Assembly (NCBI GenBank): GCA_019009955.1
Contig: CM032230.1
Coordinates: forward strand, 108,441,501-108,505,500
Length of the DNA: 64,000 nt
Reading direction: 5' to 3'
DNA from: Riptortus pedestris
Taxonomy: Eukaryota > Arthropoda > Insecta > Hemiptera > Alydidae
Below the pieces are notes generated by a model. It worked only from the letters and a program-made list of their open reading frames with translations, did no database searches and had not been told where the DNA came from. The translations under genes and the position numbers were made by a program. Every line of letters starts with the position of its first letter. Within the stretch, counting starts at the first letter, position 1. Positions 1 to 10,019 of this stretch are shown piece after piece.

Positions 1-457
1 TTCGTTAATGGCTGAAATCGGACCAGTGGGAGGGGGGGTTTAGAGGGGGGATTTTTGAAAATTCAAAATATCTCCGTTATTATGCGTCGGATCGAAAAAT
101 TGTATAGAATAAATCTTATTGCAAATTAAATTTACTATAAATATTGTTTTATTCATTTATTCTGTATCTTGAATATTAACCGAGATATTTGCATTTGTAT
201 TCTGCGTGATACTGGTCACCAGTAGGCTATGTTCGAACTTTCCGGCGAGAGCTCTGGCGGCTGTTTCTATAACTTCGCCCCTCGTGAATAGGTTTAGAGG
301 TTAGGTCAACTGTTTTTTGGGGCTAAAAACTACGCCCTAAATAATGTTTTAGGTTTAGAGGTTTCTTACTACTACAGTTGTTATTAGGCAGATTTCCCTA
401 TTGTAAAACTTCACGTGGGAAATCTGCTTAGTTTACGCAGCCCCTGCGTGACGGACT
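1..457 (-). mobile_element. RC-1 (Helentron/HINE-like) copy, cut by window edge
   Basis: Minus-oriented copy of the commonest repeat in the window. Its 5' terminus is at the right edge (reverse of GTCCGTCACGCAGGGGCTGCG), with AAGCAGATTTCCC just inside it. The internal G-rich stretch near positions 25-50 and the motif ATCGAAAAATTGTATAGAAT are shared with the other copies. The 3' hairpin end lies outside the window. It abuts RC-2 sequence on the right. Confidence 0.85.
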
Positions 458-742
458 TTTGTAATGTACACTTTTGTTGTAAGACCTATGAATAAATGAG
501 TTATACGGTAAAAACTATAGCAGGAGTCAAGAATTTTATTTGCCTCAAAAAACTCAACCAAACTAAACAAAACTCGGTATTTGAATTAGCACTAACTCTT
601 CCCATGATAATAAGCTGTACCAATATTCCTAGGGACGGGCAGGAGTGGGGATACTAAGGGAGGACTGAAATAAAAATTCGCGATATTTCAGTTTTTATCT
701 GTTTTAAGGCAAACGTGCACATAACAAAAGTTGTTTACTTTT

Positions 743-862
743 AGCAGATTTCCCTTAAGGGAAATCAGCTATTGAGGTCGTACTCATGACGCGAGTTTTG
801 AAAAATTTCTTCAAATGTCCATCGATCCTACCCAAGAGATGACGAAAATGAGGTCCGTTCAA

Positions 863-916
<54 letters not shown>

Positions 917-1401
917 CTGTTAACGCTCTAGCGGTCGCAATTTTTGTTTGATTGTTACCAAACTTCATATTTAAGCGTTTTACGTAAAAAGAGAGATCAA
1001 GTTCGTTAATGGCTGAAATCGGACCAGTGGGAGGGGGAGTTTAGAAGGGAGGAGTTTTGAAACATCGAAATATCTCCGTTTTTAGACGTCGGATCGAAAA
1101 ATTGTATAGAATCAATCATATTGCAAATTAAATTTACTGTAAATTTTATTCTATACATTTTTTCTGTATCTTGAATATTAACCAAGATATTTGCATTTGT
1201 ATGCATGTGTATGGTCGGCAGGAGTCGGCTATGTTAGGGACCCTCCGCCGAGAGCTAGTGCGGGCCGTTTCGGTAACTATTCGTCCCTCGTGAATAGGTT
1301 TAGAGATTCCCTACTACTACTGTTGTTATTAGGCGGATTTCTCTATTGTAAAACTTCACGTGGGAAATCTGCTTAGTTTAGGCAGCCCCTGCGTGACGGA
1401 C
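743..1401 (-). mobile_element. RC-1 copy, full length
   Basis: Begins with AGCAGATTTCCCTTAAGGGAAATC (3' palindrome read in reverse) and ends with CTGCGTGACGGAC (5' end in reverse). Internal order in this reading: palindrome, TTGAGGTCGTACTCATGACGCG, CATCGATCCTACCCA, (TA)n, GTCTGTTAACGCTCTAGCGG, G-rich stretch, then the 5' end. It lies in a T-run of RC-2. The uninterrupted RC-2 sequence near 1675-1690 shows the empty site and no clear target duplication, as expected for rolling-circle insertion. Confidence 0.88.
868..911. repeat. (TA)n microsatellite inside RC-1
   Basis: About 22 TA units at the fixed microsatellite position of RC-1, between GTCCGTTCAAAATT and TTTGTCTGTTAACG. Equivalent tracts of variable length occur at the same position in most other copies. 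Confidence 0.95.
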
Positions 1402-1979
1402 TTTTTTATTCAGAGTAACCTTTTGTCGTATAGCAAAGTATAAAACAGGTATATACTAATAACTTAAGCGGGAGCCAACAATTTTAAAGGGCATAAAACA
1501 CTGAACCGAACTCAACGAATCTCGAATTAGCATTAATTCTTCCACGATTATAAGCTATATTAAAATCTATAGGTTCAAACGGGAGTGGGGGTTATAAGAG
1601 AGGCCTGTAATAAAAACTCGTGTTTTTTCATTTTCTATTTGTTTTTCAACAAACGTGCACATAACAAATGTTCTTTACTTTTTTATTTGGAGTAACTTTT
1701 GTTGCACTCACTTTTGTCGTAAAATGAAGTAAACACGGGATTTACGCTAAAGCGGCCCTTACTCGGTCATTAATAATGACATTACTTTATCAGAATGACA
1801 TTAATACTGATCGTGTAACGTCGACAAAGTTGGAATGACGAGGGGGAATGATGCGAATCCGAATTTTCTGATCTCGGCACATCATTACTGTAGACGGGAG
1901 GGGATACTGTCATTAATAATGATAGTGTAAGGTCTGCGGCATCATTACTCAGTCTACCACACGAAATTGCGAAGACAAC

Positions 1980-3918
1980 ATGTCGGCTCCGGAGAGTGAT
2001 TGTGTAGAAACTAGAGATGTTTTGCAATCGTTTATATCAATGTACGAAGAATTACCAGTATTATGGAATCCTTCAGATTCAAATTATAAAAATAAAAATA
2101 AAAGGAATGCCGCACTCGTGAAACTGCTGTCAGTCTACGAAAAATGCAAACCTGGAGCCACGATATCTGACGTCAGACGAAAAATTAATACTCTCAGATG
2201 TAACTATCGAAAAGAATTAAAAAAAATAGAGGACTCCAAAAGATCAGGGGCTGGAGCCGACGATGTATATTCACCGTCCTCGTGGGTTTTTCACGCTTTG
2301 CAATTTATTAACAATTTTGAGCAACCTGTTGACCTTGGGAACTCACAAGTAAGTAAAATGCTTTTAAATTATATTGTTTTATTTTTCGTTAATAAACAAA
2401 TTAGTACAAAATTGTGCAGTATTGTGCAATACATAATATCTACACAAAAATTTATAGGTATCTACTGTTTTTTCAAATTGATCACAACAGTGATAAAAAG
2501 TTCGAATACTTTGAAAACTCGTACTTTCCTGAAATATTTTTTTAACAGTGATATTATTTGAAACTACAATTTGCCTTCAGTATTGTAATAGTTACAGAAT
2601 CTTTCCCGTGTTGTTTTGGCATCCGTTCCACAGTTTCTGATGAGGGTGCTTTGTAAATTAACAAGATCATATTCAGTTATTTCGGTGGAGAAATATGGTT
2701 GTTGGGTTTCCTTTGCCAGGAAATTGTGCAAGTAGCAGCAAGCCATTGTAACTGATGCTGCTTTTTGTGGTTCTAAATTTATTGGCTTTTGAAAAACTGC
2801 AAATCTGGCAGCTAAAATCCCAAAAGCGTTTTCCACAACGACACGAGCTCTTGATAATCTCTTATTGAATTCAAACCGTTCTGGAGTCAATGCCTTCTGA
2901 GAATAGGGTTTCATTAAGTTAATACGTAAAGCAAACGCTTCATCGCCAATAAACACGTACGGGAAACGTTCAGTAATTTTAGGCAAAGATGCAGGTTCCG
3001 GTATATTTAAACCATCTTGTTGCAAAAGAGCTCCAAATTTAGAGTAGTACAAAACACCACCATCTGATATTCGTCCATTCATCCCTGCATCAACCATGAT
3101 GAACTCTTTTTTTGCGTTAACTAATGCCAGTAGCACAATGCTGAAGAACCCTTTGTAGTTGTAATAAAGAGACCCTGAATTAGCTGGTTTCTTAATTGCT
3201 ATATGTTTGCCATCGATTGCTCCGAGCGTGTTCCAAAATTGGTATCTGTCCCCAAATTCTTGGGCTATTTCAGTCCACTCTTCAGGTGTTGTTGGAAACT
3301 GTAACATAGAAACGAGAGTGTATTAAAAAACAAAGTGTAACATTCATAATTATTAAAAAATAAAGATAGCTTACTAGCACATTTTATTTAAGCTCTTTTT
3401 ATTATTTAATATTGTATTTTGCCTAGCATTCATGTAACCCTAATTTTAACATTAATAATTGTTTTCAGGCACAACTCGATGAAGAAAAGGAAGATGTGAA
3501 AAATGAAAATCCCTCCCAAATTCAGGCAACAACATCACGATCATCCATAGTTCCGCCTCTTGAGCCCATGCCCAAAAAAGCCAGGAGCATTGGCCTTATT
3601 GCTCGCCAAAATGAGCTGTTGCAAAAAGCATGCGCTTATTTGGACTTTTCCTCGAAAAATAATGAGACAGAAATCCCCACTATCGCCAAAGCGTGGGGCG
3701 AAAAACTTCTGCAATTACACCCCCAGCAAAGAGCTTTAGCGGAAAAGGCAATTAATGATGTTTTGTTTGAGGCTAGTCAGGGTACATTGCACAGACATTC
3801 CGTAAAAATTAACGAGGGATTTTCGTATGAGAGTTCAACGGTTGCCTCACCGGTGGACAGTGTGCCTCAAATACCATCACCCCAACAGCAAGGATTCAGT
3901 TCCGCCCAAAATGATTGA
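1980..3918 (+). CDS. Harbinger accessory MADF-BESS DNA-binding protein (2 exons)
   Basis: Predicted join of 1980-2348 and 3469-3918, 272 aa. Exon 1 starts MSAPESDCVE and ends at a strong donor (CAA|GTAAGT); exon 2 follows an acceptor (TTGTTTTCAG|GCA). The junction is phase 0 on both sides. Residues about 14-110 form a MADF domain, with conserved features such as LPVLWNPSDSNYKNKNKRN, INTLRCNYRKELKKI and SSWVFHALQFI. The C-terminal half contains a BESS-like segment near WGEKLLQLHPQQRALAEKA. In PIF/Harbinger elements this kind of second protein binds the transposon ends and helps bring the transposase into the nucleus (known for the group, inferred here). The gene has no internal stop and looks functional. 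Confidence 0.85.
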
Positions 3919-4675
3919 TTGGTAAACTTTTTTTCCGGATACGAATGATTAGTTTTTTTTAATTAATTCAAATTTATTAATTTCATAATTTTGTGTAATA
4001 TGATTGTTTCATTTTTGTTCACATATCTTTGTAAATAAAAATTTATTAATTATTGAAAAGCTATTTTTCTGTATCTTGTTTCTTCACCAGATATCCGATT
4101 TTGATAAAAATTGGGTGGTAAGTCCTTGTCAAATCCGGAAAGGTTCCTAAAATTTTTTTTTCCCTACATGTCCCAAGCATTATTAAAATGTTTTTTATAA
4201 GCTCTCCCTGGTTTGACACTGATTTACAACACGGAAAATGGCGGAAGAGTACTTACCTTCAAGTAATCTTGCAGAACATAGATAGGCACCTCACACGTTT
4301 CAATAATAGCAGCGCTTACTGACGATGGTGACATAACTGCTGAAAACTTGAGATCTTCAAAGTTTCTCCCTGTAGCAAGGTATCGTAATGTAACTGCTAG
4401 TCTTTCCTTCACCGGCAAACACTGTCTCATATTTGTATTTTTTCTTAATAAAAAGGTGTAACTAATTTCAGCAGTTTATCGAACGTCATGTCATTCATAC
4501 GGAAATAGTTTTTGTAGTCCTCTGGCTCGGTGTCTCTAATTTCATTCAATAACAAAATATGAGAATACTGTTCACGTTTTTTTAACCACTCCTTCATCCA
4601 ACGTTTACGTTTTACTCGCCGTTTTGTAGCTAAAGCCAAAATTATAGCAATACAAGCGGTTTTGTGTGGATCCAT
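2564..4675 (-). CDS. Harbinger DDE transposase (DDE_Tnp_4), one frameshift
   Basis: Exon 1 runs from ATG at 4675 (MDPHKTACIAI) to a donor after 4257 (TTGAAG|GTAAGT). Exon 2 starts at 3298 after TTACAG and runs to a stop at 2564. The splice is phase 0 (DYLK|FPTTPEEW). The DDE_Tnp_4 signatures are present: GAIDGKHIAI (first D), VDAGMNGRISDGGV (second D), FIGDEAFAL and RARVVVENAFG (E). The product would be about 384 aa, close to the family's usual size. One base is missing in a T/A run near 4447-4455: LVTPF is followed by a stop, while one added base would read through into NMRQCLPVKERLAVTLRYLA. It could be a real mutation or an assembly slip. The gene converges on the MADF-BESS gene and lies partly within that gene's intron. 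Confidence 0.88.
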
Positions 4676-5434
4676 TTTATTTATACGTCTTGCTTTGACA
4701 GAGACCACCACTGTACTGAAGGAAAGTAATGACAATAAAAATGATTGTGTAAGGTTTTTACAGTAATGACAAACTGGAATGAAGTGCATTCGCAAAAAAT
4801 GTCATTACTGGTAATGTCATTATTAATGACCGTGTAAGGGCCGCTTAAGACTGTAGTGGGAGTCATTAATTTTATAAGTACTTATTTAAGTGTTTTTAAT
4901 AAATGCATATTATGATGATAATTGATGTGAATCAATAATTTAAGGAGAAGAACTCTCAAGCAGGAGCGGAAGATGAGGGAGGATAATTCAGTTAATTGAG
5001 TTTACTTATTTCCTGTAAAATGCTGGCATTACTGGAAGTAATTTCCAATGAGATTTACTATTACGAATATAATTTAGGTAGAAAACTATTCTTAACTATA
5101 TGTGCCCGAATTGGATTTTGACAGGAAATATGTTCATTATAGATGATTATGGTTTGAATTATTCAAAAACGGTGAGTCACAAAAAGTGTAGAGGAATAGA
5201 TTAGGAACACATATTAATTTATTCTTCATAACTAAAATTTCTATTCTGTTAGTCCTCAAAAGTTTCGCTTTAGGATTGAAAACATTTATTGAAATTGAAA
5301 ACTATTTCGGGAAAACATTATGCCATGGAGTGAAGTGTAATTGTACACATTGAAGTCTCGCTATAAAAATACCATCATTAGTCAGTTAACAATGATTTCC
5401 CGGTCATCGCCGGGTACCTTAGCTAGATTGTATA

Positions 5435-6514
5435 TGTTACTGTAAAACCTCGAAGTGTGGTAAATGTCAGGACTTACCGGTAAATCCTAGGATTTACCAA
5501 GAGCACTGGTTAAAGTCCGAAATCTAGATGAAATTCGAGCTTTTACCGCTTGGCAGTTGGTCAATCCCCGGATTTACCGTCTGGCTTGGTAAATGCCCGA
5601 AAAACATTAAATAAATGTGAGATTTCGTACTTTTACCGATGCTGTTTGGTAAATGTGCGGATTTCCCTAGGCTCATTGGTAAATGTCCAGTGAAGAGGAG
5701 TGGGGAAAGGGATAATCCCCCCCTAACTTCAGCAAGAAGGTGCCAATAATAAGTCATCTGCCACCGAACAGAAGATGTGCTCTCTCAAAGAAATTCGCCC
5801 AAGCAGCAAGGGAAGGTCTTGAATCACAGGCTAAGAAAATGGGAAAATTCCCAGATCCCGAAGTTGGCCAGAACGTGAGGATCAAAATTCCTGATGTCAA
5901 CCTATCTAAAATCAACCCCAAAAGCATGATTGCAGTGATCGTCAAAAAAAGGAGATGGTTTCTACCAACTCGGAACTTCTTCAGAAAAATTGGATGCATT
6001 ATATTCACGTAATCAGTTTACAATTTTCACCGAGAATTTCATGTCTCCTGATGAAGTGCCCGACGAAGAGATGAGATTTCGGAGCGCAGTTCGTCAAAAG
6101 TCATTGGTTGGTGGCCAGGTATCAAAAAATGCAACTGCTTAAAAAAATGTTCAATAAGAAATGTTTGTGCAAATTAGCTAATATGAAATGCCATTCAAAG
6201 TGTCACAATTCTCTCCCATGCTGTAAGAAATAATAATAAAACTTATTCTAAAAGTTTGATTTAAAATAACCTTTACTCCAACTTTTACCGGCAGACGCAG
6301 GGAAATGTTAGGATTTACCAAAATGTGTTGGTAAAAGTCCGAAAGACGCATCCTGATTGAGATAATTCTAGCTTTTACCGAGCATCTTGGGAAATCCTAA
6401 GATTTACTGGCTTAAGTCCGATTTGAAAGATAAAATCGGAGATTTACCAATGCTTCTGGTCAATCCTAAGATTTACCGGTAAATCTTAGCATTTACCGGG
6501 GTTTTACAGTAACA
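5435..6514. mobile_element. Ginger-like DNA transposon with complex inverted ends
   Basis: A 1,080-bp element with inverted ends TGTTACTGTAAAACC and a TATA duplication at 5431-5434 and 6515-6518. TGTNR ends and 4-bp duplications are features reported for Ginger elements. About 300 bp at each end is packed with GGTAAAT / ATTTACC motifs in both orientations. These include the perfect palindromes GGTAAATCCTAGGATTTACC (about 5479-5498) and TAAGATTTACCGGTAAATCT (from 6467). The core carries an integrase C-terminal relic. It is inserted in RC-2; the uninterrupted sequence (ATTGTATATAGAAAATACG in reverse near 48470) confirms the boundary. Confidence 0.75.
5740..6233 (+). pseudogene. Integrase C-terminal relic (KRBA2/SCAND3-like, Ginger type)
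   Basis: The first part reads KKFAQAAREGLESQAKKM, then a VGQNVRIKIPDVNLSKINPK-type segment, resembling the C-terminal (GxNVxVPIPxVDR) region of the KRBA2/SCAND3-like integrase group. After a frameshift near 5950 the frame continues with LYSRNQFTIFTENF. After another near 6150 it gives a cysteine-rich tail with CxC repeats and KCHSKCHNSLPCCKK before a stop. This tail is typical for that group. No DDE core is present, so it is a deletion derivative. Family placement rests on recalled motif patterns and is moderate. Confidence 0.6.
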
Positions 6515-6835
6515 TATATACAAAATACGTAAATACGAGTAATAGATGATAATAATTATAAAAAATGCTATCCATTATTATGATTTGAATTATTCACGAT
6601 GTGTCAAACAGTGGAGAGAGAATGATAAGGGACTTATTTTTATTTATTTTTCAAATCTCAAATTTCTTTTCTTTAAGTCCCCCAACTGACCCTTACGGGA
6701 AAACAATACGCCCAGTCGGGAAGTGCAGTTGTACATGTAGAAGCATTGCCAAAAACAAGATAGAATCTTTCACAATATAGAATCATTTTCAAATGATTTC
6801 CCGAGCGAAGCCGGGTACCTTAGCTAGTATATATA

Positions 6836-7285
6836 CTCATTATTTCTTATTTATTAAATAAAAATACAATAAGCAGAACTAAGAGTTTACTGAAGGTTGA
6901 AATCAAGATAGTACGAACAACTCAGTTAATATCTGCTTAGAAATGAAAAAAAGAATATTACAAGATGTAATACGTGCGATATCCAAAAGAACTGACGGAG
7001 TTCTAGAAAACTGAGACTATCCACAATAGACCTACTCAATTTATGCACTGTGGTAATCAATCATTTGAGGGAGAAGTATAAATTAACATTTGTATAAATA
7101 AATAAGGAATTGAAAATATACTATACTGAGCGACATCGCCTAGTTGTGGAGCTCACCAAATAAATAAATAAATGGGAAGCTTAAAAAGAAATAGCTCGTT
7201 TAAAAAAAAAAAAATACTGAATTTTACCCATTTGGGCAGATAAGGCTAGGAATCCATGGGGGGGGGCTTGTTTAGGTGTGTGTGT

Positions 7286-7340
<55 letters not shown>

Positions 7341-7736
7341 TATGCTCACATACATATTTATACCTGTCATTAAATTGGTGCAGGTTCGACCCCACCAAAT
7401 AAGAACATTAGGTTCACGTGTTCTCACGCGTGCTACTGTCGCAGTGCTTATGGATCAGCGGGGTCTAACGAGTGTAATACGTCGGGTTGACTATCGATTA
7501 TGACTCTCTTAGATCCCGTCCATCGGCAGGCTGACAAGGTGAACTGACTATTGACCCCCGGGTACAATGATGTCCGTCAGCCTAGTGAAGACAACTCATT
7601 CCCGGTCCTCGTTGGTTAGCGGGGTTGCACGTTGAGTTAATCACTCAATACGGAAATATTTGATCACGAATCCCTCATAATCTCTCTCGGAAGTGGCTAA
7701 GAGATCTCATAGGTCTATAATGCTAACCGAAAAAAA
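6836..7736. other. Region without recognised gene; contains (TA)n
   Basis: AT-rich non-coding sequence, with a (TA)n run near 7288-7337 and a G-run at 7259-7266. A 350-bp segment of higher GC (about 7375-7725) follows, which I do not recognise and do not see elsewhere in the window. Confidence 0.6.
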
Positions 7737-8204
7737 GTCCGTCGCGCACAAACTAAGCAGATTTCCCACGTGTAGTTTTACAATAGAGAAATCTGCCTAC
7801 TAATAACAGTATAAGTAACGAATCTCTAAACCAATTCAAGAGGGTTGAACAGTTACAGAAACGGCCGAACTAGGCGGAAAGTCCCTAATATAGCCGACTT
7901 GTGCCGACCACACACACTTAATACAAATGCAAATATCTCAGTTAATATACAAGATAGAGAATAAATGTATAGAATATATTTATAGTAAATTTAATTTGCA
8001 ATAAGATTGATTCTATACAATTGTTCGATCCGAAGCATAATAAGAGAGATATTTCGAAATTTCAAACATCCCCTCCCTCTGGTCCGATTTCAGCCATTAA
8101 CGACCTTTATCTGTCTTTTTACATAAAAGGATTAAATATCGGGTTTGGTAAAGATCAAACAAAATTGGGACCGCTAGCCCTTAACAGACAAATATATTGT
8201 ATAA

Positions 8205-8256
<52 letters not shown>

Positions 8257-8368
8257 GAACGGACCTCATTTTCGTCATCTCCTGGGTAGGATCAATGGAC
8301 ATTTGAAGACATTTTTCGAAAATCGCGTCATGAGTACGACCTCAATAGCTGATTTCCCTTAAGGGACA
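7737..8368 (+). mobile_element. RC-1 copy, nearly full length
   Basis: Starts GTCCGTCGCGCACAAACTAAGCAGATTTCCC and ends with the 3' palindrome GATTTCCCTTAAGGGACAT, whose second arm is damaged. It contains CAATAGAGAAATCTGCCTAC, the ATATCTCAGTTAATAT module, the C-rich stretch, GGGACCGCTAGCCC and (TA)n at 8207-8250. The CAGGGGCTG part of the 5' end is deleted. Confidence 0.85.
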
Positions 8369-8511
8369 TATTATACTAAATATTAAATCTGCAAACCAAA
8401 TTTAAAGGATAGTTTCATCTGACGTCCACACTGTTATTATGTTGATACCTTCTTTCAATCGTTCCCTTTCGATTATTTGTTACATCACTGAAGTCGGAAT
8501 TGTATCGTGCA

Positions 8512-8757
8512 TCAAAATTCGTTTTGGGGAAGGTTCAAGAGTTCACTTATCAAATCTCGTTCATAGGCCGAATCTTCAAAATGTACAGAGCATACTCGAG
8601 CATTATTGATTGAAAAGTTATCACCACATTTACAAGAACATTTCTGATTGGTCTCATTTTGTTTAGGGAAAACATGAAATTTGATTCCCAATGTCTTAGG
8701 TTGTTGGGACAAGTCGAAACAGCGCACAGTGGTCCGGATTGCCACATCATAGTGCAA
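8512..8757 (-). pseudogene. THAP-domain relic
   Basis: One minus-strand frame gives LCAVSTCPNNLRHW, a C-x4-C start of a THAP zinc finger. After a frameshift the next frame gives GIKFHVFPKQNETNQKCSCK and then ARVCSVHFEDSAYERD, which holds the C-x2-H half and the HF..Y pattern. Together they make a C2CH THAP DNA-binding domain of normal spacing. THAP domains occur in P-element transposases and in host THAP proteins. No adjoining catalytic domain or inverted ends were found, so the origin is open. The frameshift and the lack of downstream coding make it a relic. Confidence 0.7.
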
Positions 8758-8769
8758 AATATACTTTTA

Positions 8770-9440
8770 GTAGGCAGATCTCGTTTGCACTTGTATGATT
8801 TTTATTGTGGGAGTAAAATGGTGTTCTATATACTTTGTAGTAAATTTGTCAAGGTGTGGGTGAGGGTTAGAGGGAGAGGGTAGTTGCTCTCTACATTTCT
8901 GGTACTTTTGTATTTTTTATGTTACAAAAAAGGGATATTTCTATGCCATTACTATTTTTTTATTTCTTTGTTAAAATATATTTATATTTTCATTGTAATT
9001 AAAAGTATTAATATTAATGAATTAACTCAAAATGTTTGTAACTTTTCGTTTAATTATTCTGTTTAAAAAAAAAATTCTATCAGTTAAAATGTTTCAACGA
9101 GACTTAAATATCCATTAACAAAATAAAATAAAAAATCATTCAATGCTCTTCAAAATACTCAGAGAAAATAACTATTTCAAAAGTCATCACCAAAGAATTT
9201 ATGATTCGTTATTTTTTAAAAATAAAATTTAATAAATATATATTACAATTCACAAACATAAAAAAAAAAAACATACAATTTCAAATATATAATATAAAAA
9301 TGTTCACAGTGTCAACTAATAATAATCATTATATTTATACTGACTTATTCAGGGTTTTCAGAACTCACTTCTCTTGTCGAAACAGTTTTTGGATAAGCTA
9401 GCTTTTTAGTTTGTGTCACTTGAATTAATTAAAATATAAT
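8770..9440. other. AT-rich stretch, nothing recognised
   Basis: Very AT-rich with short A and T runs; no repeat family or coding pattern that I can identify. Confidence 0.5.
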
Positions 9441-9442
9441 AT

Positions 9443-10005
9443 TTATTTTGAGTTACTTGGATTAATATCGGCTCCCTTATTTTTAGCTGCCCTTCTTAGC
9501 ATATTGTAAGATTTATTTGTAAAGTTTACTTCTATGAGTAGGGACCATGCCTCTTCTTGCGAGGAAATGACCAGCTTATCTTTAATTGTATGGTGTTTTG
9601 CTTTTGCTTCCTAAAACCTTAACCTCAGCTTGCTTCAGGGGATGAAAATCTATTTGACCCCTCTTGACTATTTTCTTCCGTCCGTTCCGTGGCTTCCTCA
9701 AAATTGTCTTCTAGGCGACCGCGTTTTTCGGAGCTTGTCGATGGGTCCTCTCCTGTACCGGCTTCCTCCTTAGGTTCTTCTAACTCTACTTCAACATCTA
9801 ACCATGAGTCATATTTTCCTTCAAACCGTTTCCTCGAGGAGTAGACTTTTCTCCATCTAAGTAAATAATTGCGGTGTAGTACGCCCAGCTGTCTCTTTAT
9901 GTGCTCGTTTTCCGACAAATTGTATTTAATAAGAATTTGGTTGTAAAATTCGCTGCTTGATTTTGACTTCAAAATCAAATGTCCCAAATCTCTTCTTGTC
10001 GGCAT
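9443..10005 (-). pseudogene. Broken ORF of unknown family
   Basis: The frame begins MPTRRDLGHLILKSKSSSEF at 10005 and runs 126 codons: a basic, helix-rich first half (HIKRQLGVLHRNYLLRWRKV) and then an acidic, Ser/Glu-rich tail. A shift of frame just after its stop opens a further stretch to 9443, reading EAKAKHHTIKDKLVISSQEE and ending RAAKNKGADINPSNSK. Both parts look like real protein, so one lesion probably separates them. A TTTTTTAG sits just upstream of the ATG and could be a splice acceptor. I do not recognise the family; a transposon-borne or host N-terminal exon is possible. Confidence 0.45.
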
Positions 10006-10019
10006 TTTATTTGACCTGC

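Larger units (their letters stand above)
1751..4845. mobile_element. PIF/Harbinger transposon, nearly intact
   Basis: A 3,095-bp DNA transposon. It has inverted ends AGCGGCCCTTAC(A/T)CGGTC followed by ATTAATAATGACATTAC, and a TAA duplication on each side (1748-1750 and 4846-4848). TWA duplications are typical of PIF/Harbinger. It holds the two convergent genes usual for the group: a MADF-BESS (Myb/SANT-like role) protein on plus and a DDE transposase on minus. It inserted into RC-2: joining the flanks gives sequence colinear with RC-2 copies at 43.2 and 48.8 kb. The only lesion I find in the coding parts is a one-base loss in the transposase. Confidence 0.93.
458..6832 (+). mobile_element. 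RC-2 (Helitron-like) composite, interrupted three times
   Basis: The pieces 458-742, 1402-1750, 4846-5434 and 6515-6832 are successive parts of a second rolling-circle repeat. It carries two 3'-type hairpins, CCCGG-TCATCG-CCGGG near 5399-5414 and CCCGAGCGAAGCCGGG near 6800-6815, each followed by TTAGCTAG. Hairpin plus CTAG is the Helitron 3' end. Removing an RC-1 copy, a Harbinger and a Ginger-like element restores continuity. The restored order matches the minus-strand copy at 46857-49345, including both hairpins in the same order. No Rep/helicase coding is visible, so the element is non-autonomous. Confidence 0.75.

Noticed and set aside
743..1401. RC-1 interpreted as a TIR transposon or MITE.
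   Set aside because: The inverted repeats are asymmetrical (subterminal at the 5' end, terminal at the 3' end) and no target duplication is seen at the RC-2 empty site.
7276..7503. 75-codon open frame across a (TA)n tract.
   Set aside because: Half of it is a Tyr/Ile repeat from the microsatellite; no domain.
7445..7530. TTATGACTCTCTTA near 7498-7511 resembles the 28S rRNA site used by R2 retroelements.
   Set aside because: Only about 14 bases match, the sequence then diverges (GATCCCG instead of AGGTAGC), and there is no R2 coding or other 28S similarity nearby.
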